Assembly: GCA_035063785.1 (NCBI GenBank)
Contig: JAPSFS010000013.1
Span: 1 to 64,000 of the forward strand
Direction: 5' to 3'
DNA from: Comamonas_C sp026954015
Lineage (GTDB): Bacteria > Pseudomonadota > Gammaproteobacteria > Burkholderiales > Burkholderiaceae_C
Length of the DNA stretch: 64,000 bases
Below, piece by piece: positions 25,405 through 34,449 of the stretch. Under the pieces are notes generated by a model. That model had not been told where the DNA came from. It ran no database searches and was given only the letters and a program-made list of their open reading frames with translations. The stretch's first letter is position 1, and each line of letters opens with the position of its first letter. A program made the position numbers and the translations under genes.

Positions 25405-25540
25405 TCGCGCTATTCGGGAAAATCCCGATGCGCGTCCAGGCGCCGCTGACTATAGTCTTGGCCACTCCGGGTGCGACGACACGTGCCCCGCGAGGGCCGG
25501 GGAGACACCACCAGCAAGACCATCCCATCAGAATATGACA
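25405..25540 (+). other. Unassigned transcript region before the tandem terminators
   Basis: Between the GMC stop and the first terminator lie a small CGGGA/TCCCG hairpin, a TATAGT box at about 25451-25456 and GC-rich inverted segments around 25475-25505. No protein frame is convincing. It may be a long 3' UTR or a small RNA ending at the terminators. Confidence 0.35.
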
Positions 25541-25569
25541 AGGCGCCCACCAAGAGGCGCCGCTTTTTT
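25541..25569 (+). terminator. Intrinsic terminator 1 of a tandem pair
   Basis: GGCGCC arms around an 8-base loop, followed by CGCTTTTTT. It lies 137 bases after the GMC gene. Confidence 0.7.
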
Positions 25570-25571
25570 CC

Positions 25572-25599
25572 AAGCACCTGCATGTCGGGTGCTTTTTTT
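25572..25599 (+). terminator. Intrinsic terminator 2 of a tandem pair
   Basis: AAGCACC and GGTGCTT arms around an approximately 9-base loop, followed by a run of seven T. Immediately downstream of terminator 1. Confidence 0.8.
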
Positions 25600-25606
25600 A
25601 TGGCGG

Positions 25607-25768
25607 CGCTGAATGAGCCCCCGCGATGTGGCGCCCCCTGCAGGGGGATGGGATGCAAGACGCAACACGCAGACATGGCCCCAGCCATGGCGCGCATGTG
25701 CAACGCCGCAGACCGCCCCGGGCAGGGATGCGACGCGCGCAAGGGGCTTGTTCAGCGTCGCCTTTATC
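25607..25768. repeat. MITE-like palindromic element, copy 2
   Basis: Bounded by GGCGGCGCTGAATGAGCCCC and the approximate complement GGGGCTTGTTCAGCGTCGCC. The interior holds GATGCAAGACGC, AGCCATGGCGCG and TGCAACGCC, matching the reverse complement of copy 1. No coding capacity. It lies directly upstream of the TSUP transporter gene. Confidence 0.7.
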
Positions 25769-25791
25769 GCGGCGGTGCGAGAATCCGCACG

Positions 25792-26550
25792 ATGGATGCC
25801 GTCATCGTTGCGCTGGCCTCGCTGCTGGCCGGGTTTGTCGATTCGATCGTGGGCGGCGGCGGCCTCATCCTGCTGCCCGCGCTGTTCGCCACCTACCCCG
25901 CGGCCCTGCCCGGCGACCTGCTGGGCACCAACAAGAGTGCCGCCATCTGGGGCACCGGCGTCGCCACGGCGCAATACGCACGGCGCGTGCAGATCCGCTG
26001 GCCCGCGATGCTCCCGGCCGCGCTCACCGCCTTCGTCGGCGCCTTCGCCGGCGCCTGGGTGGTCACGCTGATCTCGGCCGACATCCTGCGCAAGCTCCTG
26101 CCCGCGATCCTCGTTGCGCTGCTCGCCTACACGCTGGCACGCAAGGACCTGGGAAGGGTGCATGCGCCGCTGCTGGCGCTGCGCGCCGAGCGCCTCGTGG
26201 CCTGCGTGATCGGCGCGGTCATCGGTTTCTACGACGGCTTCTTCGGGCCGGGCACGGGCAGCTTCCTGGTCTTTCTCTTCGTGCGCTTTCTCGGCTACGA
26301 TTTCCTCAACGCCTCGGTCTCGGCCAAGCTGCTCAACCTCTCGACCAACGCCTCCTCGCTCATCCTCTTTGCCGCCAAGGGCCACGTGTGGTGGCATCTC
26401 ACACTCTGGCTGGCGCTGGCCAACGTGGTCGGCAGCGTGCTCGGCGCGCGCCTGGCGCTCAGGCACGGCGCGGGTTTTGTGCGCTGGATTTTCATCGCCG
26501 TCGTCGGCGTGCTGATCCTCAAGACCGGCTACGACGCGTTCCTGCGCTAG
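25792..26550 (+). CDS. TSUP (TauE/SafE) family sulfite/sulfonate-type exporter
   Basis: A 252-residue inner-membrane protein with about eight helices in two repeats. The first repeat begins LASLLAGFVDSIVGGGGLILLPAL, the second VIGAVIGFYDGFFGPGTGSFLVF. Both carry the GGGG/GPGTG membrane-embedded glycine motifs of the family. Members move sulfite, sulfonates or other small organosulfur anions; the substrate is unknown. The ATG at 25792 begins the first helix. It is convergent with mrdA, whose stop is 7 bases away. Confidence 0.88.
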   Translation: MDAVIVALASLLAGFVDSIVGGGGLILLPALFATYPAALPGDLLGTNKSAAIWGTGVATAQYARRVQIRWPAMLPAALTAFVGAFAGAWVVTLISADILRKLLPAILVALLAYTLARKDLGRVHAPLLALRAERLVACVIGAVIGFYDGFFGPGTGSFLVFLFVRFLGYDFLNASVSAKLLNLSTNASSLILFAAKGHVWWHLTLWLALANVVGSVLGARLALRHGAGFVRWIFIAVVGVLILKTGYDAFLR

Positions 26551-26557
26551 AACCGCC

Positions 26558-28501
26558 CTATGGGCGCACCGGCAGCTCGACCTCGTCCACGCGCCGGGGC
26601 GTGCCGATCGGCACGGTGGCCTGGCCGCGCGCCACCGCGGCGATGTCTTCCTCGCTCGGGTACTGGCCAAGCAGCCAGTAGTCGAACACGCGCCGCACGA
26701 TGGGCGCTGCCGCCGCCGCGCCGAAGCCCGCGTTCTCCACGATCAGCGCCACCGCGATCTGCGGGTCTTCCAGCGGCGCGAACGCGGCGAAGAGCGAGTG
26801 GTCGCGCTGGTGCTCCTCCATGAGCCTGGCGTTGTAGCGCACGTTGCGCCCCAGGCTCACCGCCTGCGCGGTGCCGGTCTTGCCGGCCGAGCTATAGGGC
26901 GCGCCCGCGAAGATGCGCCTGCCCGTGCCGGCCTGGTTCACCGCGGCCAGCGCGCTGCGCACGATGTCGAGGTCTCGCGGCCGAAAGCCCAACGCCTCGC
27001 CGGCGGGCATGGGCACGGGCGTGACAGCGCCAGTCACCGCGTCGCGCACCGACCGCGCCACGTGCGGCGTGTAGCGCGTGCCCCCGTTGGCCAGCACCGA
27101 CTCGGCCAGCGCCAGTTGCAGCATCGTGAAGCTGTTGTAGCCCTGTCCGATGCCGAGAGACACCGTCTCGCCGGGGAACCACTTCTTCATCTCGGCGCGC
27201 TTGTACGCGTTCTTCTTCCACTCGGTGCTGGGCAGGATGCCGCGCACCTCGCCGCCCAGATCGATGCCGGTGAGCTGCCCGAACCCGAGCGGCGCCATGA
27301 AGTCGTGGATCGCGTTCACGCCCATGTCCACGGCGAGCGAATAGAAGTACGTATTGCTCGAATACTGGATGGCGCGCGTCATGTCCACGCCGCCCAGCCC
27401 CCCCTCGTGGCTGCGGAACGTGCGCCCGCCGAAGTTGAAATACCCCGGGTCGTTGATCACCAGCCTCGGGTCGCGCTTGCCCAGTTGCAGCGCGGCCAGC
27501 GCCATGAACGGCTTGTAGGTGGAGCCCGGCGGGTAGGTGCCGCGCAGCGCGCGGTTGAGCAGCGGCTTGTCGATCGACTCGTTGAGCGCCTGCCAGCTCT
27601 CCTGGTCTATGCCTTCGACGAAGAGGTTGGGGTCGAACGTGGGCTTGGACACCAGCGCCAGCACCTCGCCGCTGCGCGGATCGAGCGCCACGAGCGCGCC
27701 GCGCCGATCGCCGTACAGGTCCTCGACCATCTTCTGCAGCTTGATGTCGATCGAGAGGATCACCGTGCCACCCGGCGTGGCCGGGTGGTTTTCCAGCCGC
27801 CGCACCGCGTAGCCGCCGGCCGAGGTTTCCAGCAGTTCCACGCCGGTCTGGCCGTGCAGGGTCGCCTCGTAGCTTTGCTCGACGCCGAGCTTGCCGACGT
27901 AGTCCGTGCCGCGGTAGTTGGCCGCGTCGTCGGTGTCCTCGATGCGCTCCTTCTCCTTCTGGTTGATGCGACCGATGTAGCCGATGGCGTGGCTGCCGAT
28001 CTCGCCCAGCGGGTAGGTGCGAAACAGCCGCGCCTTGATCTCCACGCCGGGAAAGCGCCAGTGCTGCGCCGCAAAGCGCGCCACCTCCTCGTCCGTGAGG
28101 CGCGTGCGGATCGGCAGCGAGTCGAAGCGCCGCGACTCGTCCATGAGGCGCTTGAAGCGGCGCTTGTCGCGCGGCTGGATTTCGACGATGGTCGACAGCG
28201 CCGCAATCGTCGCATCCACGTCGAGCGCACGCGAGGGCGTGATCTCCAGCGTGTAGGCCGAATAGTTGGTCGCGAGCACGACGCCGTTGCGGTCCAGGAT
28301 TTCTCCGCGCATCGGCACGATGGGCACCACCGCGGTGCGGTTGCTCTCGGCCTGCTCGGCCAGGTCGTCGTAGCGCACCACCTGCAGCACGTACAGGCGC
28401 CACGCGATGAGCGCGAACGCCACGAGCACGAGCGCGCCCACGGCCGCCAGTCGCAGGCGAAAGCGCCCGACGTCCGCCTGGGCGTTGCGCAGTTCATCCA
28501 T
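26558..28501 (-). CDS. mrdA: Penicillin-binding protein 2 (cell elongation transpeptidase)
   Basis: A 647-residue peptidoglycan transpeptidase for rod-shape growth. One N-terminal membrane helix (VGALVLVAFALIAWRLYVLQV) is followed by the PBP dimerisation domain (RGEILDRNGVVLATN) and the transpeptidase domain. Active-site motifs are present: STYK in YPPGSTYKPF, SSN in IQYSSNTYFYSLA and KTGTAQ. Acylation at the STYK serine is the beta-lactam target. The ATG at 28501 shares a base with the mreD stop. rodA, often next in this order, is not downstream; a TSUP transporter lies there instead. Confidence 0.96.
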   Translation of the reverse strand: MDELRNAQADVGRFRLRLAAVGALVLVAFALIAWRLYVLQVVRYDDLAEQAESNRTAVVPIVPMRGEILDRNGVVLATNYSAYTLEITPSRALDVDATIAALSTIVEIQPRDKRRFKRLMDESRRFDSLPIRTRLTDEEVARFAAQHWRFPGVEIKARLFRTYPLGEIGSHAIGYIGRINQKEKERIEDTDDAANYRGTDYVGKLGVEQSYEATLHGQTGVELLETSAGGYAVRRLENHPATPGGTVILSIDIKLQKMVEDLYGDRRGALVALDPRSGEVLALVSKPTFDPNLFVEGIDQESWQALNESIDKPLLNRALRGTYPPGSTYKPFMALAALQLGKRDPRLVINDPGYFNFGGRTFRSHEGGLGGVDMTRAIQYSSNTYFYSLAVDMGVNAIHDFMAPLGFGQLTGIDLGGEVRGILPSTEWKKNAYKRAEMKKWFPGETVSLGIGQGYNSFTMLQLALAESVLANGGTRYTPHVARSVRDAVTGAVTPVPMPAGEALGFRPRDLDIVRSALAAVNQAGTGRRIFAGAPYSSAGKTGTAQAVSLGRNVRYNARLMEEHQRDHSLFAAFAPLEDPQIAVALIVENAGFGAAAAAPIVRRVFDYWLLGQYPSEEDIAAVARGQATVPIGTPRRVDEVELPVRP

Positions 28502-29019
28502 CACAGCGGGCGGTTGTCATCCTGGTCGGGCGGGCGCCGCTGCGGCGCGAGCAGCAGCACGCTTGCCAGCGGCCAGATCAGCGCTTCGAGCAGCGGCGCG
28601 GCGAGGCTGCTCCAGCCCGGCACCACCCCCGCACCCAGCAGCCGCAGCACGAGCAGCAGCACATGCGCGCCGACGAACAGCGGCAGCAGCTGCAGCGCCT
28701 GCGCGAAGGGGCCGAACCACAGCAGGCGCCGCTGCAGGAGCTGCACGCCGAACACCAGCGCGCAATAGACCAGCGCGTGCTGCCCCAGCAGCGTGGACTG
28801 GTGCACGTCGATGCACAACCCGAGCACGAACGCCACGCCCATGCCGACGCGCTGCGGCTGGTGCATGCCCCAGAACGCGAGCAGCACCATGAGCCAGTCG
28901 GGCGTCCACGCCACGCGCCCGAGCGGCAGCAGGTCAAGCGCGAGCGCCACGAGCAGGCTCGCCACGATGAACGCCGGGCTGACCGGAAGCAGCAGCTGCT
29001 GGCCCTTGGGCAGGATCAC
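28501..29019 (-). CDS. mreD: Rod shape-determining protein MreD
   Basis: A 172-residue inner-membrane protein with about five helices and the MreD pattern PDWLMVLLAFWGMHQPQRVGMGVAFVLGLCIDVHQSTLLGQHAL. It is part of the elongasome with MreB, MreC and PBP2. Translation begins with GTG overlapping the mreC stop (GTGA), so expression is coupled. Confidence 0.93.
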   Translation of the reverse strand: MILPKGQQLLLPVSPAFIVASLLVALALDLLPLGRVAWTPDWLMVLLAFWGMHQPQRVGMGVAFVLGLCIDVHQSTLLGQHALVYCALVFGVQLLQRRLLWFGPFAQALQLLPLFVGAHVLLLVLRLLGAGVVPGWSSLAAPLLEALIWPLASVLLLAPQRRPPDQDDNRPL

Positions 29020-29927
29020 GGCTGTGCTCCACCACCGTCCGCCGCGGCCGTATCGGCGCCGGGTTCGCCCTGGTCCACGGGGCGCAGCAGCATCACGTAG
29101 CGCGCGCCCTGCATCTGCGCCAACGGCGCGCAGTAGATGCGTGCGAAGGTGGAATCGGCCCGGCGCTCGATGTGCACCACGCGTGCCACCTGCAGGCCCG
29201 GCGGGTAGACACCGTCCACGCCGCTCGTGGTGAGCAGGTCACCCTCCTGCACGTCGGCGTTGCCGGGCATGAAGCGCAGCTCCATGCCGCCGCCGTGGCT
29301 CGCAAGCGGATCGCCGTAGGCGACGCTGCGCGCGCCGGTGCGCACGTTGAGCACGGGGATCGTCTGCTCGCGGTCGATCAGCAGCGTGACCTCGCTGCGC
29401 ATGGGAAATACGCGCGTCACCTGCCCCAGCACGCCCCGCGCATCCACCACCGGCGAGCCCGGCTGCACGCCGGCCAGCCGACCCCGGTCCACGGTCACGC
29501 GGCGCGCAAACGGGTCGGCCGTGTCGTAGAGCACCTCTGCCGCGAGCGCCGGCGTTTGGAGCCGCGCGCGCAGCGCCAGCAGATCGCGCAACTGCGTGTT
29601 CTCGCGCTGCAGCTGCTCGGTCGCGCCCGCACGCACCGCCATCTGCGCCATCTGGCGACGCGTCTCTTCAAGCGCCTCGCGCGCCTCTTCGATCGACTGG
29701 AAATACCCCGCGCCGTGCTGCACCAGCGCCACCGGCTGCAGCATCAGCCACTGCAGCGGGTAGAGCACCGTGGCGACGACCTGGCGCACCGGCTCGGTGA
29801 CGTGAAAGCGTGCGTCGGCCACCATGAAAAACAGCGCCAGAGCGCTGTACAGAACCAGACGCGAAAGGGCCGAGGGCCCTTGCCGCATGAAGGGCGGGGC
29901 CTTGCGCTCCAGGGTTCCCAGAGGCAT
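29016..29927 (-). CDS. mreC: Rod shape-determining protein MreC
   Basis: A 303-residue bitopic protein. There is one N-terminal membrane helix (LVLYSALALFFMVADARF), a coiled coil at about residues 75-115 (IEEAREALEETRRQMAQ...LQRENTQLRDLLAL), and the periplasmic beta domain with VDRGRLAGVQPGSPVVDARGVLGQV. It links MreB filaments to PBP2. It lies between mreB (16 bases upstream) and mreD. Confidence 0.95.
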   Translation of the reverse strand: MPLGTLERKAPPFMRQGPSALSRLVLYSALALFFMVADARFHVTEPVRQVVATVLYPLQWLMLQPVALVQHGAGYFQSIEEAREALEETRRQMAQMAVRAGATEQLQRENTQLRDLLALRARLQTPALAAEVLYDTADPFARRVTVDRGRLAGVQPGSPVVDARGVLGQVTRVFPMRSEVTLLIDREQTIPVLNVRTGARSVAYGDPLASHGGGMELRFMPGNADVQEGDLLTTSGVDGVYPPGLQVARVVHIERRADSTFARIYCAPLAQMQGARYVMLLRPVDQGEPGADTAAADGGGAQP

Positions 29928-29943
29928 GCGCGCGGCCCCGCGA

Positions 29944-30987
29944 TCAATCGCTGGTGAAGATGCCGCCCTGGCGATCGAGTCGGTCCAGTGCCATGCCGCA
30001 GCCGCGCACGACGCAGGTGAGCGGCTCCTCGGCCACCAGCACCGGCAGCCCGGTTTCCTCGGCCAGCAGGCGGTCGAGGTCGCGCAGCAGCGCGCCGCCG
30101 CCGGTGAGCATCATGCCGCGGTCGGCGATGTCGGCGCCGAGCTCGGGCGGCGTCTGCTCGAGCGCGTTCTTCACCGCCGAGACGATCTGGTTGAGCGGCT
30201 CGGTCAGTGCCTCGAGCACCTCGTTGCTGGATATCGTGAAGCTGCGCGGCACGCCCTCGGAGAGGTTGCGACCCTTGACCTCCATCTCGCGCACCTCGCT
30301 GCCGGGGAAGGCCGAGCCGATCTGCTTCTTGATCGCTTCGGCGGTGGGCTCGCCTATCAGCATGCCGTAGTTGCGGCGGATGTAGTTGATGATGGATTCG
30401 TCGAAGTTGTCGCCGCCTACGCGCACGCTCCCCTTGTAGACCATGCCGCCGAGCGAGATCACGCCGACCTCCGTGGTGCCGCCGCCCACGTCCACGACCA
30501 TGGAGCCGCTCGCCTCGTTGACCGGCAGCCCGGCGCCTATGCCCGCGGCCATGGGCTCCTCGATGAGGTAGACGGCGGTGGCACCCGCGGCCTCGGCCGC
30601 ATCCTTGATCGCGCGGCGCTCGACCTGCGTGGAGCCGCAGGGCACGCAGATGATGATGCGCGGGCTGGGCGTGAGCACGCTGCGCGGGTGCACCATCTTG
30701 ATGAACTGCTTGATCATCTGCTCGGTGATCACGAAGTCGGCGATCACGCCGTCCTTCATCGGGCGGATGGCCTCGATGTTGCCCGGCACCTTGCCGAGCA
30801 TGGCCTTGGCCTCCCTGCCCACGGCCTGGATGACCTTCTTGCCGTGCGGCCCGCCCTCGTGGCGGATCGCGACCACCGAGGGCTCGTCGAGCACCAGGCC
30901 CTTGTCACGCGCGAAAATCAGGGTGTTGGCCGTGCCCAGGTCGATGGCCAGGTCGGTGGAAAAATACCGACGGAATGCTCCGAACAT
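29944..30987 (-). CDS. mreB: Rod shape-determining actin homologue MreB
   Basis: A 347-residue cytoplasmic ATPase that forms membrane-bound filaments guiding lateral wall synthesis. Actin-fold motifs are present: phosphate-1 DLGTANT, phosphate-2 VVDVGGGTTEVGVIS, and adenosine-binding LTGGGALLRDLDRLL. The start MFGAFRRYFSTDLAIDLGTANT is the usual amphipathic membrane-binding N-terminus; seven upstream in-frame codons were not included. First gene of mreB-mreC-mreD-mrdA, divergent from gatCAB. Confidence 0.97.
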   Translation of the reverse strand: MFGAFRRYFSTDLAIDLGTANTLIFARDKGLVLDEPSVVAIRHEGGPHGKKVIQAVGREAKAMLGKVPGNIEAIRPMKDGVIADFVITEQMIKQFIKMVHPRSVLTPSPRIIICVPCGSTQVERRAIKDAAEAAGATAVYLIEEPMAAGIGAGLPVNEASGSMVVDVGGGTTEVGVISLGGMVYKGSVRVGGDNFDESIINYIRRNYGMLIGEPTAEAIKKQIGSAFPGSEVREMEVKGRNLSEGVPRSFTISSNEVLEALTEPLNQIVSAVKNALEQTPPELGADIADRGMMLTGGGALLRDLDRLLAEETGLPVLVAEEPLTCVVRGCGMALDRLDRQGGIFTSD

Positions 30988-31189
30988 GCGGGAATCCTTC
31001 TCCGGCACGGCATGCGCGTCGGCCTGCCGTCGCCGTAAACTGTGGTGTGAGGAATGCTTTTTCGCTCAATGACCAGCGCGGCGCGGGGTATTGCGGCAAA
31101 GCCGGGATAATACCGCATCCCCTGTGAATAACTTCACGCGGCACGCAGCCGTTTGCAGCGGTTACAAGCCGTTGCGACCACCCCACCCC
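30988..31189. promoter_or_regulatory. Divergent promoter region of mreB and gatC
   Basis: About 200 bases between two divergent essential operons. AT-richer blocks (GGAATGCTTTTTCGCTC and GGGATAATACCGC) are likely promoter parts, but no box pair with good spacing was found by eye. Confidence 0.4.
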
Positions 31190-31489
31190 ATGGCACTCAC
31201 CCCCGAAGACATCACGCGCATCGCCCGCCTCGCGCGGCTTGAACTCTCCAGCGCGCAGGCCGAGCGCATGCGCGCCACGATCAACGACTTCTTCACCGTC
31301 GTCACGCAGATGCAGGCGGTGGACACCCACGGCGTGCAGCCGCTCGCGCACCCCCTGGCCGCGGTCGAGCCCGTGCAACTGCGCCTGCAGGACGACGTGG
31401 TGACCGAGCCCGACCGGCGCGACGCCTACCTGGCCAACGCACCCGCGAGCGAACGCGGGCTGTTCCTCGTGCCGCGGGTGATCGAATGA
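31190..31489 (+). CDS. gatC: Aspartyl/glutamyl-tRNA amidotransferase subunit C
   Basis: A 99-residue subunit that clamps GatA and GatB together. TPEDITRIARLARLELSSAQAERM at the start and RDAYLANAPASERGLFLVPRVIE at the end are typical. First gene of gatCAB and overlaps gatA by four bases (ATGA). Confidence 0.96.
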   Translation: MALTPEDITRIARLARLELSSAQAERMRATINDFFTVVTQMQAVDTHGVQPLAHPLAAVEPVQLRLQDDVVTEPDRRDAYLANAPASERGLFLVPRVIE

Positions 31490-32982
31490 GCGCAATGACC
31501 GGCGAACCGCACACCCTCGGCGTGGCCGCGCTGGCGCGCGCGCTGCGCGCCAAGCAGGTGAGCAGCGTGGAGCTTGCGCGGCACTTCCTCGCCCGCGCAC
31601 GCGCGCACCAGCAGCTCGGCGCCTACCTCGCGCTCGACGATGAAGCCACGCTCGCGCAGGCACGCGCGCAGGACGCCGCCATCGCAGCGGGCCAGGCGGC
31701 GCCACTCGCGGGCGTGCCCATCGCGCACAAGGACGTGTTCGTCACGCGCGACTTCCCCACCACCGCGGCCAGCAAGATGCTCGCGGGCTACCGCTCGCCA
31801 TTTGACGCGACCATCGTCGAGCGGCTCGCGCAGGCGGGGTGCGTCACGCTCGGCAAGCTCAACTGCGACGAATTCGCGATGGGCGGCTCCAGCGAGAACT
31901 CGGGCGTCGCGCCCGTGGGGTTCGATGCTCCGCAACCCGTGCGCAATCCGTGGGACACGGCGCGCGTGCCCGGCGGCTCGTCGGGCGGCTCGGCCGCGGC
32001 AGTGGCCGCACGCCTCGCGCCCGCGGCCACGGGCAGCGACACGGGCGGCTCGATTCGCCAGCCCGCGGGCTTTTGCGGCATCACCGGCATCAAGCCCACC
32101 TATGGGCGCGCAAGCCGCTACGGCATGATCGCCTACGCCTCCAGCCTCGACCAGGCAGGCAGCATGGGCCGCTCGGCCGAGGACTGCGCGCTCATCCTCT
32201 CGGCCATGTGCGGAGCGGACGTAGCGCACGACGCCACCAGCGTGGATCGCCCCGCCGAGGACTACACGCAGGCGCTGGGCCAGCCCATCGACGGCCTGCG
32301 CATCGGCGTGCCCGAGGAGTTCTTCGGCGACGGCCTGGCCCCCGACGTGCGCGCGGCCATCGACGCGGCGCTGGCCGAATACGAAAAGCTCGGCGCCCGG
32401 CGCGTGGCGATCTCGCTGCCGCGCACGCACCTGGCGGTGCCGGTCTACTACATCCTGAGCCCGGCCGAGGCCAGCTCCAACCTCTCGCGCTTCGACGGCG
32501 TGCGCTACGGCCACCGCGCCGCGCGGTACACCGACCTGCTGGACATGTACCAGAAGAGCCGCGCCGAGGGCTTCGGCGAGGAGGTCCAGCGCCGCATCAT
32601 GATCGGCACCTACGTGCTCTCCGAGGGCTATTACGACGCCTATTACCTGCAGGCGCAGAAGGTGCGCCGTCTGATCGCGCAGGACTTCCAGCAGGCCTTC
32701 ACGCAATGCGACGTGATCGCGGGCCCCGTGGCCCCGACGGTGGCGCCCGCCATCGGCGCGCAGACCGACCCGGTGACGAATTACCTCGCCGACGTCTACA
32801 CGCTGCCCGCCTCGCTCGCGGGGCTGCCCGGCCTCTCGCACCCCGTGGGCAGCGGCGCGCAGGATCTGCCCGTGGGCCTGCAGCTCATCGCCAACCACTT
32901 CCAGGAAGGGCGGCTGCTCGCCGCCGTGCACTGCTTCCAGCAGGCGACGGACTTTCACCTGCGCACGCCCGCCGGGTACTGA
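31486..32982 (+). CDS. gatA: Aspartyl/glutamyl-tRNA amidotransferase subunit A
   Basis: A 498-residue amidase that releases ammonia from glutamine for correction of misacylated Glu-tRNA(Gln) or Asp-tRNA(Asn). The Ser-cisSer-Lys triad is visible: lysine in PIAHKDVFV, cis-serine in VPGGSSGGSAAAVAA, and nucleophilic serine in GSDTGGSIRQPAGFCG. Full length. It starts inside the gatC stop and ends one base before gatB. Confidence 0.97.
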   Translation: MSAMTGEPHTLGVAALARALRAKQVSSVELARHFLARARAHQQLGAYLALDDEATLAQARAQDAAIAAGQAAPLAGVPIAHKDVFVTRDFPTTAASKMLAGYRSPFDATIVERLAQAGCVTLGKLNCDEFAMGGSSENSGVAPVGFDAPQPVRNPWDTARVPGGSSGGSAAAVAARLAPAATGSDTGGSIRQPAGFCGITGIKPTYGRASRYGMIAYASSLDQAGSMGRSAEDCALILSAMCGADVAHDATSVDRPAEDYTQALGQPIDGLRIGVPEEFFGDGLAPDVRAAIDAALAEYEKLGARRVAISLPRTHLAVPVYYILSPAEASSNLSRFDGVRYGHRAARYTDLLDMYQKSRAEGFGEEVQRRIMIGTYVLSEGYYDAYYLQAQKVRRLIAQDFQQAFTQCDVIAGPVAPTVAPAIGAQTDPVTNYLADVYTLPASLAGLPGLSHPVGSGAQDLPVGLQLIANHFQEGRLLAAVHCFQQATDFHLRTPAGY

Positions 32983-32983
32983 C

Positions 32984-34429
32984 ATGAACGCACCATTGAT
33001 CGAGGGCTACGAAGTCGTGATCGGCTTCGAGACGCACGCCCAGCTCGCCACGCGGTCGAAGATCTTCAGCCGCGCCAGCACCGCCTTTGGCGCCGAGCCG
33101 AACACGCACACCAGCCCGGTCGATCTGGCGCTGCCCGGCGCGCTGCCGGTGATGAACAGGAAGGCCGTGGAGTGCGCTATCAAATTGGGCCTTGCACTTG
33201 GCTCCCACATTGCGCCAGAGAGCATTTTTGCCCGTAAAAATTACTTTTACCCCGACCTGCCCAAGGGCTACCAGATCAGCCAGTTCGAAATCCCCGTGGT
33301 GCAGGGCGGCAGCGTGTCGTTCTACCTCGGCGAAGAAAAGCGCACCGTGCGCCTGGTGCGCGCACACCTGGAGGAAGACGCGGGCAAGAGCCTGCACGAG
33401 GACTTCATCGGCCAGTCGGGCATCGACCTGAACCGCGCGGGCACGCCGCTGCTGGAGATCGTGACCGAGCCGGACATGTCCTCGTCCGCCGAGGCCGTGG
33501 CCTACGCCAAGGCGCTGCACCAGATCGTCACCTGGATCGGCATCTGCGACGGCAACATGCAGGAGGGGTCGTTCCGCTGCGACGCCAACGTCAGCGTGCG
33601 CAAGCCCGGCCAGCCGCTGGGCACGCGCCGCGAGATCAAGAACCTCAACAGCTTCAAGAACATGCAGCTGGCGATCGACTACGAGATCCGCTGGCAGATC
33701 GAGCAGCTGGAGGACGGCCACGCGATCCGCCAGGCCACGGTGCTGTTCAACCCCGACACGGGCGAAACGCGCGCCATGCGCAGCAAGGAAGACGCGGCCG
33801 ACTACCGCTACTTCCCCGATCCCGACCTGCCGCCGCTCGTGATCGCCGACGAATGGGTGGCGCAGGTCAAGGCGCAGATGCCCGAGCTGCCTCAGCACAT
33901 GGCCGCGCGCTTCGTTGAGCAGTACGGCCTGCCCGAGTACGACGCCACCACGCTCACGCAAAGCCGGGCGATGGCGGACTATTTCGAAGAAGCGGCACAG
34001 GCCTGCGGCCAGGCCAAGCTGGCGAGCAACTGGGTCATGGGCGAGATTTCGCGGCGCCTGAACCAGGAAGAGATCGGCATGGAGGCGGTCAAGGTCACGA
34101 GCGGCCAGCTCGCCCGGCTCATCACGCGCATCCACGACGGCACGGTCTCCAACAACGCCGCGCGGCAGGTGTTCGAGGCGCTGTGGAACGGCGAGGCAGA
34201 AGACGTGGACGCGGTGATCGCGGCCAAGGGCCTCAAGCAGATGCAGGATACCGGCGCACTGGAAAAAATCATCGACGAGGTGATCGCCGCCAACCCGGGC
34301 AACGTCGAGCAAGTCAAGGCGGGCAAGGACAAGGCCTTCAACGCCCTGGTCGGCCAGGTGATGAAAGCCAGCAAGGGCAAGGCCAACCCGCAGCAGGTGA
34401 ACGAAATACTCAAGGCCAAGATGGCCTGA
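32984..34429 (+). CDS. gatB: Aspartyl/glutamyl-tRNA amidotransferase subunit B
   Basis: A 481-residue subunit that binds the misacylated tRNA and carries out amidation. Family motifs are present: EVVIGFETHAQL, FSRASTAFGAEPN, PDLPKGYQISQ, and DLNRAGTPLLEIVTEPD with QEGSFRCDANVS. The C-terminal YqeY-like tail ends GKANPQQVNEILKAKMA. A diverged second copy of this tail occurs about 2.5 kb downstream (36868-37010), beyond the EamA and MocR genes. Bases 33170-33250 are AT-richer than their surroundings. Confidence 0.97.
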   Translation: MNAPLIEGYEVVIGFETHAQLATRSKIFSRASTAFGAEPNTHTSPVDLALPGALPVMNRKAVECAIKLGLALGSHIAPESIFARKNYFYPDLPKGYQISQFEIPVVQGGSVSFYLGEEKRTVRLVRAHLEEDAGKSLHEDFIGQSGIDLNRAGTPLLEIVTEPDMSSSAEAVAYAKALHQIVTWIGICDGNMQEGSFRCDANVSVRKPGQPLGTRREIKNLNSFKNMQLAIDYEIRWQIEQLEDGHAIRQATVLFNPDTGETRAMRSKEDAADYRYFPDPDLPPLVIADEWVAQVKAQMPELPQHMAARFVEQYGLPEYDATTLTQSRAMADYFEEAAQACGQAKLASNWVMGEISRRLNQEEIGMEAVKVTSGQLARLITRIHDGTVSNNAARQVFEALWNGEAEDVDAVIAAKGLKQMQDTGALEKIIDEVIAANPGNVEQVKAGKDKAFNALVGQVMKASKGKANPQQVNEILKAKMA

Positions 34430-34449
34430 TCGCCCTTTGCTCCCGCCGG

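Noticed and set aside
25528..26670. 380-codon minus-strand frame over the TSUP gene
   Set aside because: Shadow frame; the plus strand encodes a clear membrane protein.
33170..33250. A further copy of the dispersed repeat inside gatB
   Set aside because: The segment is AT-richer than its surroundings, but the GATAGCT and CAGCGCTT cores are not clearly present.
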